From: a virus
Length of the DNA: 22,214 bases
Virus record (IMG/VR): IMGVR_UViG_3300028834_000005
Coordinates: 1 to 22,214 of that record
Reading direction: 5' to 3' (one strand)
Part shown: positions 1 to 6,454 of the stretch, one piece after another
How the letters are laid out: the number at the start of each line of letters is the position of its first letter
How positions within the stretch are numbered: position 1 is the first letter of the stretch
Position numbers and translations under genes: made by a program
Notes under the pieces: generated by a model
The model's database searches: none
Told to the model about the DNA's origin: nothing
Seen by the model: only the letters and a program-made list of their open reading frames with translations

Positions 1-1324
1 TTGGTTTTTGGCGAGTTTGGTTAAAGCCGGAAGAATTAAGAGTGCTTATTTGAGGTATGCGTTTATGGAGGCTAAGGAGAGCGGGAGAGAGGTTGATGTG
101 TTTAATTTGAAAGCTAGTGTGAGTTATCAGAGTTTTGTGAAGTATTTTAATAAGGTTAAGGATGATCCGGTTATTAAGGCTATTATGAAAGGAAGAGATA
201 GTGTTAACGAGCTGGTAGTTAAGTTTAAGATACCTAAACATTATCCGAATGCGTGCTGGGAGATTGATGCTACTAAACTTGATTTGATGGTGAAAGTTCC
301 TGTAATAGATAACAAAGAGGAGTGGTATAGAAGGGTTGAGAGTGAAGAGTATAAGTTGGTTAGGTATTCGCTTATAGGGATTGTGGATAGATTTAGCGGA
401 GCTAGGGTTTATACGCTTGCTAAGAGTGATACTAGCTATGCGGATGTAAGGCTTCTTGAAAAGGCTATTAGGAAACTCGGAATGCCTGAGATGATTAAAG
501 GGGATAACGGGAGAAATTACGTATCAGGGCATTTTCAAGATGTTTTGCAAAGACTTGGTATAGAATGGGTTAGTGCTAATGCGTATAGAGGAAGTGAAAA
601 GCCGTTTGTGGAGAGAGGATTTAGGAGTATTCAGCATTACAGTGTATTTGAGAATTTACCGGGATTTATAGGGCATAATGTTGAAGAGAGGGTTAGAATT
701 GAAAACCAAGCGGTTAGAAGAAGTGAGAGAAGAGGAAAAACTAAGACATTTTTAAAAGAAGAGTTTATGTGGTGGTGGGAGGCTGAGAGAGTGATTGACG
801 GGATAATTAATCATTTGTTTGAGGATAAATTTAGTATGCATGAGGCAAGAAGTGAAATTGATGAGAATTTACATTATAAGCTCGGTAGAAGATACGTAAG
901 AAAATTACAACTTAGGGGTATATTTATAAACGGGAGATATTATGTTCCGGATAGTGAAATTTGGAATTTAGCAAAACTCGGAAGTGAAGTTGAGATATAT
1001 GAGGAGATAGATGATATTAGTAAAGTTTATATAAGAGTTGAGACGGCAGATGGTGAGAGATTTATAGAAGCGGTTGATGAGGAAGTGGCGAATATTAGTG
1101 TTGAAGAGGCAAAAGAGAGAGTTAGAAGTTATAAAAAAAGTGTGCTTAAAACAATAAAAGAGCAAATAAGAAAAGGTGAGGATAATTTAAGCGAACTGCA
1201 AGAGGAGATTAAAAGGCAGGCTATTAAGAAAAGCGAGATAGAGGAAGTGAAGCCGAAAATTAAGAAAAAAAGGAAAAATGATGAAGAGATTGTCGAGTTT
1301 ATTAAATCGGTGGTCGGGTTATGA
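1..1324 (+). CDS. Mu-type DDE transposase A (5' end cut by window edge)
   Basis: This is the catalytic subunit that cuts the phage ends and joins them to target DNA. The reading frame is open to the left edge, and the first plausible in-window start is a TTG at 8 with no ribosome site in front, so the gene very probably begins upstream. MuA is about 660 residues and only about 440 are visible here. Counting from that TTG, the rve/DDE core runs from about residue 80 to 210. It has Asp87 in WEIDATKLD, Asp166 in KGDNGRNY and Glu202 in KPFVERGF. The second Asp and the Glu are 35 residues apart, the spacing of TnsB and retroviral integrases, whereas MuA has 55. A mu-type beta-barrel-like region and a basic, Glu/Lys-rich C-terminal tail follow; in MuA the C-terminus contacts MuB and ClpX. 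The ATPase gene lies 72 bp downstream. Confidence 0.93.
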   Translation, partial: WFLASLVKAGRIKSAYLRYAFMEAKESGREVDVFNLKASVSYQSFVKYFNKVKDDPVIKAIMKGRDSVNELVVKFKIPKHYPNACWEIDATKLDLMVKVPVIDNKEEWYRRVESEEYKLVRYSLIGIVDRFSGARVYTLAKSDTSYADVRLLEKAIRKLGMPEMIKGDNGRNYVSGHFQDVLQRLGIEWVSANAYRGSEKPFVERGFRSIQHYSVFENLPGFIGHNVEERVRIENQAVRRSERRGKTKTFLKEEFMWWWEAERVIDGIINHLFEDKFSMHEARSEIDENLHYKLGRRYVRKLQLRGIFINGRYYVPDSEIWNLAKLGSEVEIYEEIDDISKVYIRVETADGERFIEAVDEEVANISVEEAKERVRSYKKSVLKTIKEQIRKGEDNLSELQEEIKRQAIKKSEIEEVKPKIKKKRKNDEEIVEFIKSVVGL

Positions 1325-1325
1325 C

Positions 1326-1345
1326 GGAATGGAGAATGGAATGAG
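1326..1345 (+). repeat. Two GAATGGA heptads just after the transposase stop
   Basis: Two perfect GAATGGA units (1327-1340) begin three bases after the transposase stop codon. GAATGGA is a cyclic rotation of GAGAATG, one of the two units of the large array at 13487-13682. The rest of the spacer up to the next gene (1346-1396) holds only an AAGGAG ribosome site. Confidence 0.6.
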
Positions 1346-1396
1346 GGATTTCGGATTTAGTGATTTTTTGATGAAAATTAACTAAAAGGAGCGGAT

Positions 1397-2254
1397 ATGG
1401 ATTTGAGAAAAGAGTTTAAGGATTTTTTAGAAATCAATGATTTAAAACAAGCTCATGTAGCAAGGTCGCTGGGGTTATCTCCCGCTGTAATTTCGCAATG
1501 GTTAAAGGGCGAATACAGAGGAGATAACGAAAGCTTGGAGAAAAAGCTCTCACAATTTATGAGCAATTTTAACATAAAAAGAGTTGAAATTCAAGAAGAG
1601 ATTGTTAAGACAAGAGATTTGGTATCGGCTCATTTTGTGATGGATGAGGCGATTGTAGGCAGAGAAATGGCAGTTTTATACGGAAATCCGGGGACGGGTA
1701 AGAGTGTAGCGGTTAAGGAGTGGGTAAAAGAGCATCCGGAGGCTATTTTAATAGAGGTAATTCCGGGAATGAGGGTTAAGAGTTTATTAAAAGATATAGC
1801 TAAAAGGCTCGGGATAGATGCGAATGCAAAAGCGGAAGAGCTTGTGGTATTGATAGCAAAAGAGTTTAAAAGAAGAGACGGGGTGCTTGTGATTGATGAG
1901 GCGGAGCATTTAAGTATAAGAGCGCTTGAGAATATAAGAAGAATTTGGGATTTTTCAAGAGTTCCGGTTATTTTAGTCGGGACATACGGACTTATTAAGA
2001 ATTTAAAGGGAAATAGAGGGGAGTTGTTGCAATTATATAGCAGAATTAAAGGTAAGTGGGAGTTTAAAGAGCTTGATGAGGAGGATTTTAAAAAGCTTTT
2101 CGGAGAGTTTGCGAGTGCTATAAAAAGATATACGACACATTTAAGAAGAGCAAAAAGCTTATATGAAAAGGCTAAAAGATTTGCACATCTTAAGGGTGAG
2201 AGTTTAAGTGTTAAGCATATAAAAGCCGCAAGCAGTATGATTTTTTTAGATTAA
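1397..2254 (+). CDS. MuB-like AAA+ ATPase, target-DNA activator
   Basis: This is a 285-residue ATPase that in Mu binds target DNA, delivers it to the transposase and gives target immunity. The N-terminal 55 residues form a Cro-like helix-turn-helix (around QAHVARSLGLSPAVISQW), as in MuB. The AAA+ core has Walker A GNPGTGKS (residues 96-103), Walker B VLVIDEAE (163-170), a sensor-like strand LVGTYG (193-198) and an Arg in YSRIKG near 216. The C-terminal 50 residues are basic and helical, fitting a DNA-binding domain. The start has AAAGGAG 6-8 bases upstream. The position right after the transposase is the A-B order of Mu. Confidence 0.93.
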   Translation: MDLRKEFKDFLEINDLKQAHVARSLGLSPAVISQWLKGEYRGDNESLEKKLSQFMSNFNIKRVEIQEEIVKTRDLVSAHFVMDEAIVGREMAVLYGNPGTGKSVAVKEWVKEHPEAILIEVIPGMRVKSLLKDIAKRLGIDANAKAEELVVLIAKEFKRRDGVLVIDEAEHLSIRALENIRRIWDFSRVPVILVGTYGLIKNLKGNRGELLQLYSRIKGKWEFKELDEEDFKKLFGEFASAIKRYTTHLRRAKSLYEKAKRFAHLKGESLSVKHIKAASSMIFLD

Positions 2255-2263
2255 GAGCGTTGC

Positions 2264-2306
2264 ATACGGAATACGGAATTTTCCGTATTTCGAATGGAGC
2301 GCTCCA
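2264..2306 (+). repeat. ATACGGA heptads, inverted repeat and 12-bp palindrome after the ATPase gene
   Basis: The spacer after the ATPase stop holds two perfect ATACGGA heptads (2264-2277). It also has an inverted repeat AATACGGAA / TTCCGTATT (2270-2278 and 2281-2289) and the perfect 12-bp palindrome TGGAGCGCTCCA (2295-2306). No U-run follows, so this is not a standard terminator. It could be an operator, an RNA hairpin between early genes, or simply repeat DNA. Confidence 0.5.
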
Positions 2307-2327
2307 AAAACTAATAAAGGAGAAGTA

Positions 2328-2441
2328 ATGGAGTTTTTATTAGGTGCGGTTTGCGGAGTTGTAGGGGTGATTGGCGGTATTTATTTATACGATGAGATGG
2401 TATATAGAAGAAACAGAAAAAAGATATGGAGGGAGGGATGA
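2328..2441 (+). CDS. Small single-TM hypothetical protein, 37 aa
   Basis: ATG at 2328 follows a clear AAAGGAG site. The peptide starts with a glycine/valine-rich hydrophobic stretch of about 20 residues (FLLGAVCGVVGVIGGIYLY) and ends in a short, strongly basic tail (YRRNRKKIWREG). It therefore looks like a single-pass membrane peptide with its basic end in the cytoplasm. Its stop overlaps the ATG of the next small ORF as ATGA, which supports real translation in the early operon. I do not recognise the family. Confidence 0.55.
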   Translation: MEFLLGAVCGVVGVIGGIYLYDEMVYRRNRKKIWREG

Positions 2442-2605
2442 GAGTTATTAAATATAAAAGTGAAGAGATTATTATAAAAGAAGTCGGTTTTAAAGAAGCG
2501 AAAGAAAAGATAATGGATGAAGCATTGAAAACAAAAGATGCGGATTTGATAGGTGCGATTGGTATGATACTTAAAGTGCTTGAAAAAAGGAGAAACAATG
2601 GCTAG
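2438..2605 (+). CDS. Small hypothetical early protein, 55 aa
   Basis: This ORF starts in an ATGA overlap with the preceding peptide, behind GGAGGGATG. The product is charged and helical (for example FKEAKEKIMDEALKTKDADL) with no membrane segment or motif I recognise. Its last codons overlap the start of the gam-like gene by 8 bp, so translation is probably coupled from one to the next. Mu-like phages often carry such small genes between B and gam. Confidence 0.55.
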   Translation: MRVIKYKSEEIIIKEVGFKEAKEKIMDEALKTKDADLIGAIGMILKVLEKRRNNG

Positions 2606-3098
2606 AAAAAAACCGGAAGTGAAAGTTAAAAAGATAACGAGTTTAAAAGAGGCCGATTCGGTTTTAAAAAGGCTTAGCGAGCTTAATAATACTTTAAAAA
2701 AACTTGAAGCCGAAACTGATGATATGATAAATGAAATTAAAAAAACGGCAAAAGAGAATGCCGAGCCTATAATTAAAGAGATGGAAGAGCTTGAGCATTC
2801 TTTGGCTATTTATAGCGAATATAATAAAGAGGAGCTATTTAAAGATAAAAAAACGATTGAGTTGACTTTCGGGCAGTTCGGATTTAGACAATCGACAAGC
2901 ATTAGTGTTAAGAAAAATACGCTTGATTTATTAAAAGAGCATGGTTTTAGAGAAGCTATAAAAGTAAAAGAGAGCGTAAATAAAGATATTTTAAGAGATT
3001 GGTCTGATGAGAGGCTGGCTTTGGTAAATGCTAAAAGAGTTGTTAAGGATAGTTTTTGGGTGGAAGTAAAAGAAAATCCGGTTGAATTTAAGGAGTGA
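2598..3098 (+). CDS. gam: Mu Gam-like host-nuclease inhibitor
   Basis: The product binds double-stranded DNA ends and shields them from exonucleases such as RecBCD/AddAB, and it is related to eukaryotic Ku. The 166 residues match Mu Gam (174 aa) in length and layout. There is a long N-terminal coiled coil (about residues 15-80) followed by a mixed region containing GQFGFRQSTSISV, LKEHGFREAIKVKESVNKDIL and a C-terminal strand near SFWVEVKE. The start chosen is ATG 2598 behind AAAGGAG rather than an in-frame TTG 18 bases upstream. It lies between the transposition genes and the endolysin, as expected for an early gene. Confidence 0.88.
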   Translation: MARKKPEVKVKKITSLKEADSVLKRLSELNNTLKKLEAETDDMINEIKKTAKENAEPIIKEMEELEHSLAIYSEYNKEELFKDKKTIELTFGQFGFRQSTSISVKKNTLDLLKEHGFREAIKVKESVNKDILRDWSDERLALVNAKRVVKDSFWVEVKENPVEFKE

Positions 3099-3100
3099 AA

Positions 3101-3724
3101 ATGGGTTTTAAAGAGTGTTTAGAGGGCGTTTTAAAATATGAGGGAAATTATTCTAAACATAATAGCGATATAGGCGGTGAAACATTTAGGGGGATAAGCA
3201 GGTTTTATCATAGTGATTGGGACGGATGGGAGATAATAGATTTGGTAAAAGAAAAAATTGACGGAATTAAATTGTTAAAAAGCGGAGATATTACGGCGGC
3301 TCTCGGGAGTGCTTATAATAATAAATTAAATCAACTCGTTATGCTTTTTTATAAAGAAGAGTTTTGGGATAGAGTTAGAGGTGATGAGATTAGCGAAATT
3401 GATGAGGATATTGCTTGTGAGGTTTTTGATATGGCTGTTAATATGGGAGTTAAGGCGGCTATTAGAAACTTACAAAAAGCGATTAATATAACATATGGAG
3501 AATGGGTTGATGCTAAAGCGAAAGATTTTATAACGGTTGACGGGATTGTCGGAAAAGAGACGTTATCGGCATTAGAGATTATAAAAGATTATGACGGAAT
3601 GTATGCTTTAGCGGAGTGTTTTAGAAAACTAAGGGCTTTGAAATATGCGCAAATAGTAAAAAACAATCCTAATCAAGCGGTATTTATTTACGGATGGTTA
3701 AAAAGAGCCTTGAAGGTCGGATAG
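3101..3724 (+). CDS. GH108-type endolysin (N-acetylmuramidase)
   Basis: This is a 207-residue peptidoglycan hydrolase of the glycosyl hydrolase 108 / secretion-activator type, which cleaves the glycan chain at lysis. The N-terminus carries the family motif in the form YEGNYSKHNSDIGGETFRGIS (from about residue 13), with Glu14 the expected catalytic acid. The C-terminal half resembles the partner peptidoglycan-binding domain: EVFDMAVNMG near 110, DGIVGKETLSAL near 150, and a final NPNQAVFIYGWLKRA. ATG 3101 is preferred over an in-frame GTG at 3095 because AAGGAG sits just upstream. There is no signal peptide, so export must depend on a holin; the likely holin gene lies 8.5 kb away in the tail operon. 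Confidence 0.85.
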   Translation: MGFKECLEGVLKYEGNYSKHNSDIGGETFRGISRFYHSDWDGWEIIDLVKEKIDGIKLLKSGDITAALGSAYNNKLNQLVMLFYKEEFWDRVRGDEISEIDEDIACEVFDMAVNMGVKAAIRNLQKAINITYGEWVDAKAKDFITVDGIVGKETLSALEIIKDYDGMYALAECFRKLRALKYAQIVKNNPNQAVFIYGWLKRALKVG

Positions 3725-3727
3725 GTT

Positions 3728-3741
3728 CCGGGTTTTCCCGG
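3728..3741 (+). other. GC-rich hairpin after the endolysin gene
   Basis: CCGGG-TTTT-CCCGG forms a 5-bp GC stem with a four-base loop three bases after the endolysin stop codon. The bases before it (GTTCCGG) match the heptad of the array at 4406-4447. No T-run follows, so it may slow or stabilise the transcript rather than end it. Confidence 0.4.
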
Positions 3742-3746
3742 CTCTT

Positions 3747-3790
3747 AGAAAATTGATAATTGAAAGAGTGTTTTTAATTATCAATTTTCT
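3747..3790 (+). other. Long 15-bp perfect inverted repeat before gemA
   Basis: AGAAAATTGATAATT (3747-3761) and AATTATCAATTTTCT (3776-3790) are exact reverse complements around a 14-base spacer, which can itself extend the stem with A-U and G-U pairs. The structure ends just before the gemA ribosome site (AAAGAGG, 3795-3801). In RNA it could act on gemA translation or mRNA stability; in DNA it could be a protein-binding site. It is AT-rich and has no terminal U-run after the right arm, so a terminator is less likely. Confidence 0.5.
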
Positions 3791-3806
3791 TCTTAAAGAG
3801 GATGAG

Positions 3807-4208
3807 ATGACTAAGAAACAAAAAGAGTATAAAAAGGTTCTTTTAAAGCTTGTGCATACTTCTAAAATGTATAAAGAGGTTTATTCGGAAGATAGAGAGC
3901 TTTGGGAAGAGTTTTTGAAGAGAAATTTCGGAGTAAAAAGCTCTAAAGATTTAAGTATTAACGAATTAGTAAGGTTAGTTGATTATTTGAATTATAAAAC
4001 TAGTGAGTTAAAAGAAAAAGCGACGATTAATCAAATAAAATATATGTGTTATCTTTGGGATAAAAAGGGTAAAATAAAAGGGGTTTTCGGATTAATAAAA
4101 TTTATAAGAGAGCGTATGAGATTTAGAGTATTAAAACTTAAAGATTTAACTAAAGAAGAGGCTACTAAAATAATTATAGCACTTGAGAAATTAAAGGAAA
4201 AAAAATGA
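3807..4208 (+). CDS. gemA: GemA / Mu gp16 family regulator (DUF1018)
   Basis: This 133-residue protein belongs to the family of Mu gp16 (GemA), an early protein linked to modulation of host gene expression and DNA topology. The N-terminal KKQKEYKKVLLKLVHTSKMY region, the central ELVRLVDYLNYK helix and the C-terminal ATINQIKYMCYLWDKKG section form the family layout. The start is ATG 3807 behind AAAGAGG. A longer form from a non-ATG codon at 3753 would begin inside the inverted repeat and adds a sequence without family match. The stop overlaps the next gene's ATG (ATGA), so translation is coupled. Confidence 0.82.
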   Translation: MTKKQKEYKKVLLKLVHTSKMYKEVYSEDRELWEEFLKRNFGVKSSKDLSINELVRLVDYLNYKTSELKEKATINQIKYMCYLWDKKGKIKGVFGLIKFIRERMRFRVLKLKDLTKEEATKIIIALEKLKEKK

Positions 4209-4405
4209 TTTGTCCTAAGTGTGCTTATAAAAAAACTAGGGTTTATGCTACAAGAAGCGGACTTGTTAATGAGAGATTTAGGGAGTGTCCTAAATGCGGA
4301 TATAAATTTTTAACAGTAGAGATAATAAAAGCGGATAAGGAAGCGGTGGAGTATAGGGAATATTTAAAAGAAATCGGGGAAATAGAAGAGGAAACAAAAA
4401 GATAA
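4205..4405 (+). CDS. Ogr/NrdR-like zinc-ribbon protein, possible late-gene activator
   Basis: This 66-residue protein has two CPxC pairs (CPKC at residues 3-6 and CPKCGYKF near 29-36), so it is a four-Cys zinc ribbon. The stretch between the pairs (YATRSGLVNERFRE) and the FLTVE end resemble the P2 Ogr/Delta late activators and the zinc ribbon of NrdR. Mu itself uses the helix-turn-helix proteins Mor and C, and neither is visible here. A zinc-ribbon activator at the end of the early operon is therefore a reasonable candidate for switching on the head and tail operons. This role is inferred from position and motif only. Confidence 0.6.
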   Translation: MICPKCAYKKTRVYATRSGLVNERFRECPKCGYKFLTVEIIKADKEAVEYREYLKEIGEIEEETKR

Positions 4406-4447
4406 GTTCCGGGTTCCGAGTTCCGAGTTCCAAGTTCCGGGTTCCGT
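4406..4447 (+). repeat. Tandem heptads GTTCCRN, six units
   Basis: Six back-to-back 7-bp units (GTTCCGG, GTTCCGA, GTTCCGA, GTTCCAA, GTTCCGG, GTTCCGT) start at the base right after the zinc-ribbon stop codon. A degenerate TTCCG copy follows near 4456. A single unit plus a hairpin version of it also follows the endolysin stop at 3725. Confidence 0.75.
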
Positions 4448-4503
4448 AATCAGAATTCCGTAATTTTGAAATATGTAAGTTTAGAAATAAATTTCGGTAT
4501 TAA

Positions 4504-4554
4504 TTGAAAGATCTTTTTTGTTATAATACACCAAGAGAAATTTTTACTAAGGAG
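4504..4554 (+). promoter_or_regulatory. Extended -10 promoter and ribosome site for the 76-codon gene
   Basis: TATAAT at 4522-4527 is preceded by TG at 4519-4520 (TGnTATAAT, an extended -10). A T-rich run lies just upstream, as is common in Campylobacterota promoters, which lack a strong -35. TTGAAA at 4504 is too close (12 bp) to be a standard -35. AAGGAG follows at 4549-4554. The orphan gene thus appears to be transcribed separately from the early operon. Confidence 0.6.
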
Positions 4555-4558
4555 CATT

Positions 4559-4789
4559 ATGAAGATTATAAGCGATTCGGAAAATAAAGCGGTATATGAA
4601 ATGTATGAAGCTAATAAAGAGTTTTTTGCATCGGATAAAAGTGATAGAAATAGCTCGTCGGATATCTTTTTATTATTAGATAAGTTTTTAAGAAATGTTA
4701 ATGATGTTGAAGAGTTGGAGAAAATAGATTTACCAAAAGAGTATTTAGATAAAATAAATTTAGTTGAGGAAATGTTAAATGAGCTCTAG
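4559..4789 (+). CDS. Acidic hypothetical protein, 76 aa
   Basis: ATG 4559 has AAGGAG four bases upstream and its own extended -10 promoter. The product is acidic and helical (for example SDIFLLLDKFLRNVNDVEELEKI), with no membrane segment, Cys or recognised motif. It is the last gene before the convergent head operon. Its separate promoter suggests a moron-type gene, possibly expressed in the lysogen, or a regulator of late genes. I cannot name the family. Confidence 0.65.
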   Translation: MKIISDSENKAVYEMYEANKEFFASDKSDRNSSSDIFLLLDKFLRNVNDVEELEKIDLPKEYLDKINLVEEMLNEL

Positions 4790-4844
4790 AATTCCTGATG
4801 ATTTTTATATAAAAACTATCTATTATATTCAAAAAAGCTCTTAA
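4779..4844 (+). CDS. Very short overlapping ORF, 21 codons, doubtful
   Basis: ATG 4779 overlaps the last codons of the 76-aa gene, with GAGGA nine bases upstream. It encodes MSSRIPDDFYIKTIYYIQKSS and runs 29 bp into the 3' end of the convergent gpG-like gene. The first residues look like the beginning of a normal protein, so it may be the leftover 5' end of a gene cut when the head operon was placed here in reverse. It may equally be chance. Confidence 0.2.
   Translation: MSSRIPDDFYIKTIYYIQKSS
4802..4815. terminator. AT-only palindrome between convergent operons
   Basis: TTTTTATATAAAAA is a perfect 14-bp palindrome in the 26-bp gap between convergent gene ends, touching the stop of the gpG-like gene. 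It supplies a T-run on both strands but only a weak stem, so a two-way terminator is possible but not firmly shown. Confidence 0.25.
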
Positions 4845-5286
4845 TAACTTCTAAAATCTCATTTTCGGTTTCTTTCGGTAATTCTTGAGTATTCGGTTTT
4901 ATCGGTAAAAAAGGTCTTGCGGGAATTTTAGCGGTATGTGATTTGCCGGCCACTCCTCCGAACTGATGGATTGGGGCGTATTTTATATTTGTTCCTAAGA
5001 TGAGTTTATTATTTCGGATGGTAAAATCTATGCTTTCGGCTAGAGTTCCTCTATTTTGTAAGATTTTTTTATAACCTTTTTTTTCTTTTTGTCTTTTGGT
5101 AGTAGTTGTTAGAGGAGTCCATTTTTCACCGAAGAAGCTTTCGTTTTCAAAATTTTCTTCCACCTGCTCGATTAGTGTATAGCCTATTTGATTTAGGAGA
5201 GGTTTAATATCATTTATTTTGGAGGTAAGCTCGTTTAGCTTTTTTGTGACTTCATCTTTTATTTCGACTTTTATTTCAAAGCCCAT
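4816..5286 (-). CDS. Mu gpG-like virion morphogenesis protein
   Basis: This 156-residue protein is of the phage virion morphogenesis family (Mu G, P2 S-like), which acts in head-tail completion. Family features are the N-terminal helical part, ENESFFGEKWTPLTTTTKRQK (about residues 48-67), ILQNRGTLAESIDF, LGTNIKYAPIHQFGG (about 97-111) and the IPARPFLPI motif (about 121-129). It is the last gene of the head operon, and its start overlaps the end of the F-like gene by 11 bp. The start is ATG at 5286. Confidence 0.85.
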   Translation of the reverse strand: MGFEIKVEIKDEVTKKLNELTSKINDIKPLLNQIGYTLIEQVEENFENESFFGEKWTPLTTTTKRQKEKKGYKKILQNRGTLAESIDFTIRNNKLILGTNIKYAPIHQFGGVAGKSHTAKIPARPFLPIKPNTQELPKETENEILEVIKSFFEYNR

Positions 5287-6454
5287 TTTTATCCTTTTTA
5301 AAATACATTAAAATTCCCGCTCTGTGTTTATCAAAAGATTTCAAATTTTTCGATTTAAAAATTGTCAAATCAAAAGAGCCGTCTCTTAATAATCTGAGTA
5401 TAGTAATTATATTATCTTTTTTCGTTTTAAAAAATTTTATAAATTTGTATCTTTTTTTAATAACGCTACCGGATTTTTCTTTTACCGCCCAAATTTCATC
5501 AGGATTTGTTAAAGTCGGTAAAAAAAAGGCTAATTTTTCTTTATTGTATTTTATTATGTGTTTTATCATTTGTTCGTCTATTAAGACTTCAGTTATCGGG
5601 GTTTTTATAATATTTTTTTCTTTGCCGTTTAAGAGAGTTTTTTTTAGTATATTTATCGCTTCTTTTTTCGGTAAAATTTTCGGGGCATTATCAAACACTT
5701 TAAATTCACTTGCACTCGGGAGGTTAAAATCTTTATAATTTGCAGTAGCTTTTAGTTCTACATCTTTACTGCTAAACTTATCGAAAAACCTACCTTCTCT
5801 TACATCATAAGCCCAATCCGGCTCAACCGCATTTTTAGGAAGATTTGTTTTATCTGCGGGGGTTATTTTTTTATGTGCGGGAATTGCTCGAACTCTACAT
5901 CTGCAATTCCAACCGTTCGGGGGATAGTGTGTTTGCCAGAACGGGTCGTTTTTATCAAGAACGATGCCGTTTAATGCTTTATGAGACGGTCTTGTTTTGC
6001 TATCTAAAACAGCAATATATTTTAGGTATTTTACATTTTTATCCGTGTAATATTTTTTTGCTTTGGCGACTTGATAGGATACTCTTGCATTGGTATAAAA
6101 AATAGTTTTTAATCTTCTATTACCTACGAATATTTTTTTTGTTTGTCCGGTTTTAGGATCTTTAATCTCCACATCCGCCCACCATCCTTTTTTTATTAGA
6201 ATCGGTTCGAGTTGTTTTTTGAATGATTGATAGCTAAGTCCTTGCTTTTGGGCGTTTAGTATCGCTTCTTTTATATCACTTAATAAATCGAGCCTTGTTA
6301 TTTTTGCGACGGTAAAAGCTTTATGATGGGCTTCGTGCATCATTTCTTTATAATCGAATGTGAGTTTATAGCCTTTATGCTCTAAATATTTTATAGCGTC
6401 TTTCGGAGGTAGTTTAAAGCTTACGATGTGTGTTATGTCTTTAGCTAAACTCAT
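5276..6454 (-). CDS. Mu F-like head morphogenesis protein with C-terminal PBECR-type nuclease domain
   Basis: This 392-residue protein has two parts. Residues 1-about 230 are the SPP1 gp7/Mu F head morphogenesis domain: TNARVSYQVAKAKKYY (about 121-136), DSKTRPSHKALNG (151-163), and PPNGWNCRCRVRAI (178-191) with its two Cys. F-type proteins are minor head proteins near the portal. Residues about 260-392 look like a phage-Barnase-EndoU-ColicinE5/D-RelE-type (PBECR) RNase domain: an entry helix with EQMIKHIIKYN (295-304), TNPDEIWAVKEKSG (316-329), RYKFIKFF (335-342) and strands up to ILMYF (381-385). Such domains are known fused to head proteins and are thought to be toxin-like. The start shares an ATGA overlap with the portal stop. 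Confidence 0.88.
   Translation of the reverse strand: MSLAKDITHIVSFKLPPKDAIKYLEHKGYKLTFDYKEMMHEAHHKAFTVAKITRLDLLSDIKEAILNAQKQGLSYQSFKKQLEPILIKKGWWADVEIKDPKTGQTKKIFVGNRRLKTIFYTNARVSYQVAKAKKYYTDKNVKYLKYIAVLDSKTRPSHKALNGIVLDKNDPFWQTHYPPNGWNCRCRVRAIPAHKKITPADKTNLPKNAVEPDWAYDVREGRFFDKFSSKDVELKATANYKDFNLPSASEFKVFDNAPKILPKKEAINILKKTLLNGKEKNIIKTPITEVLIDEQMIKHIIKYNKEKLAFFLPTLTNPDEIWAVKEKSGSVIKKRYKFIKFFKTKKDNIITILRLLRDGSFDLTIFKSKNLKSFDKHRAGILMYFKKDKNGL

Noticed and set aside
2311-2598. Minus-strand open frame of 95 codons
   Set aside because: It lies opposite two small plus-strand ORFs that have ribosome sites and an ATGA overlap. Its composition (Ser/Ile/Phe-rich) is typical of antisense frames here.
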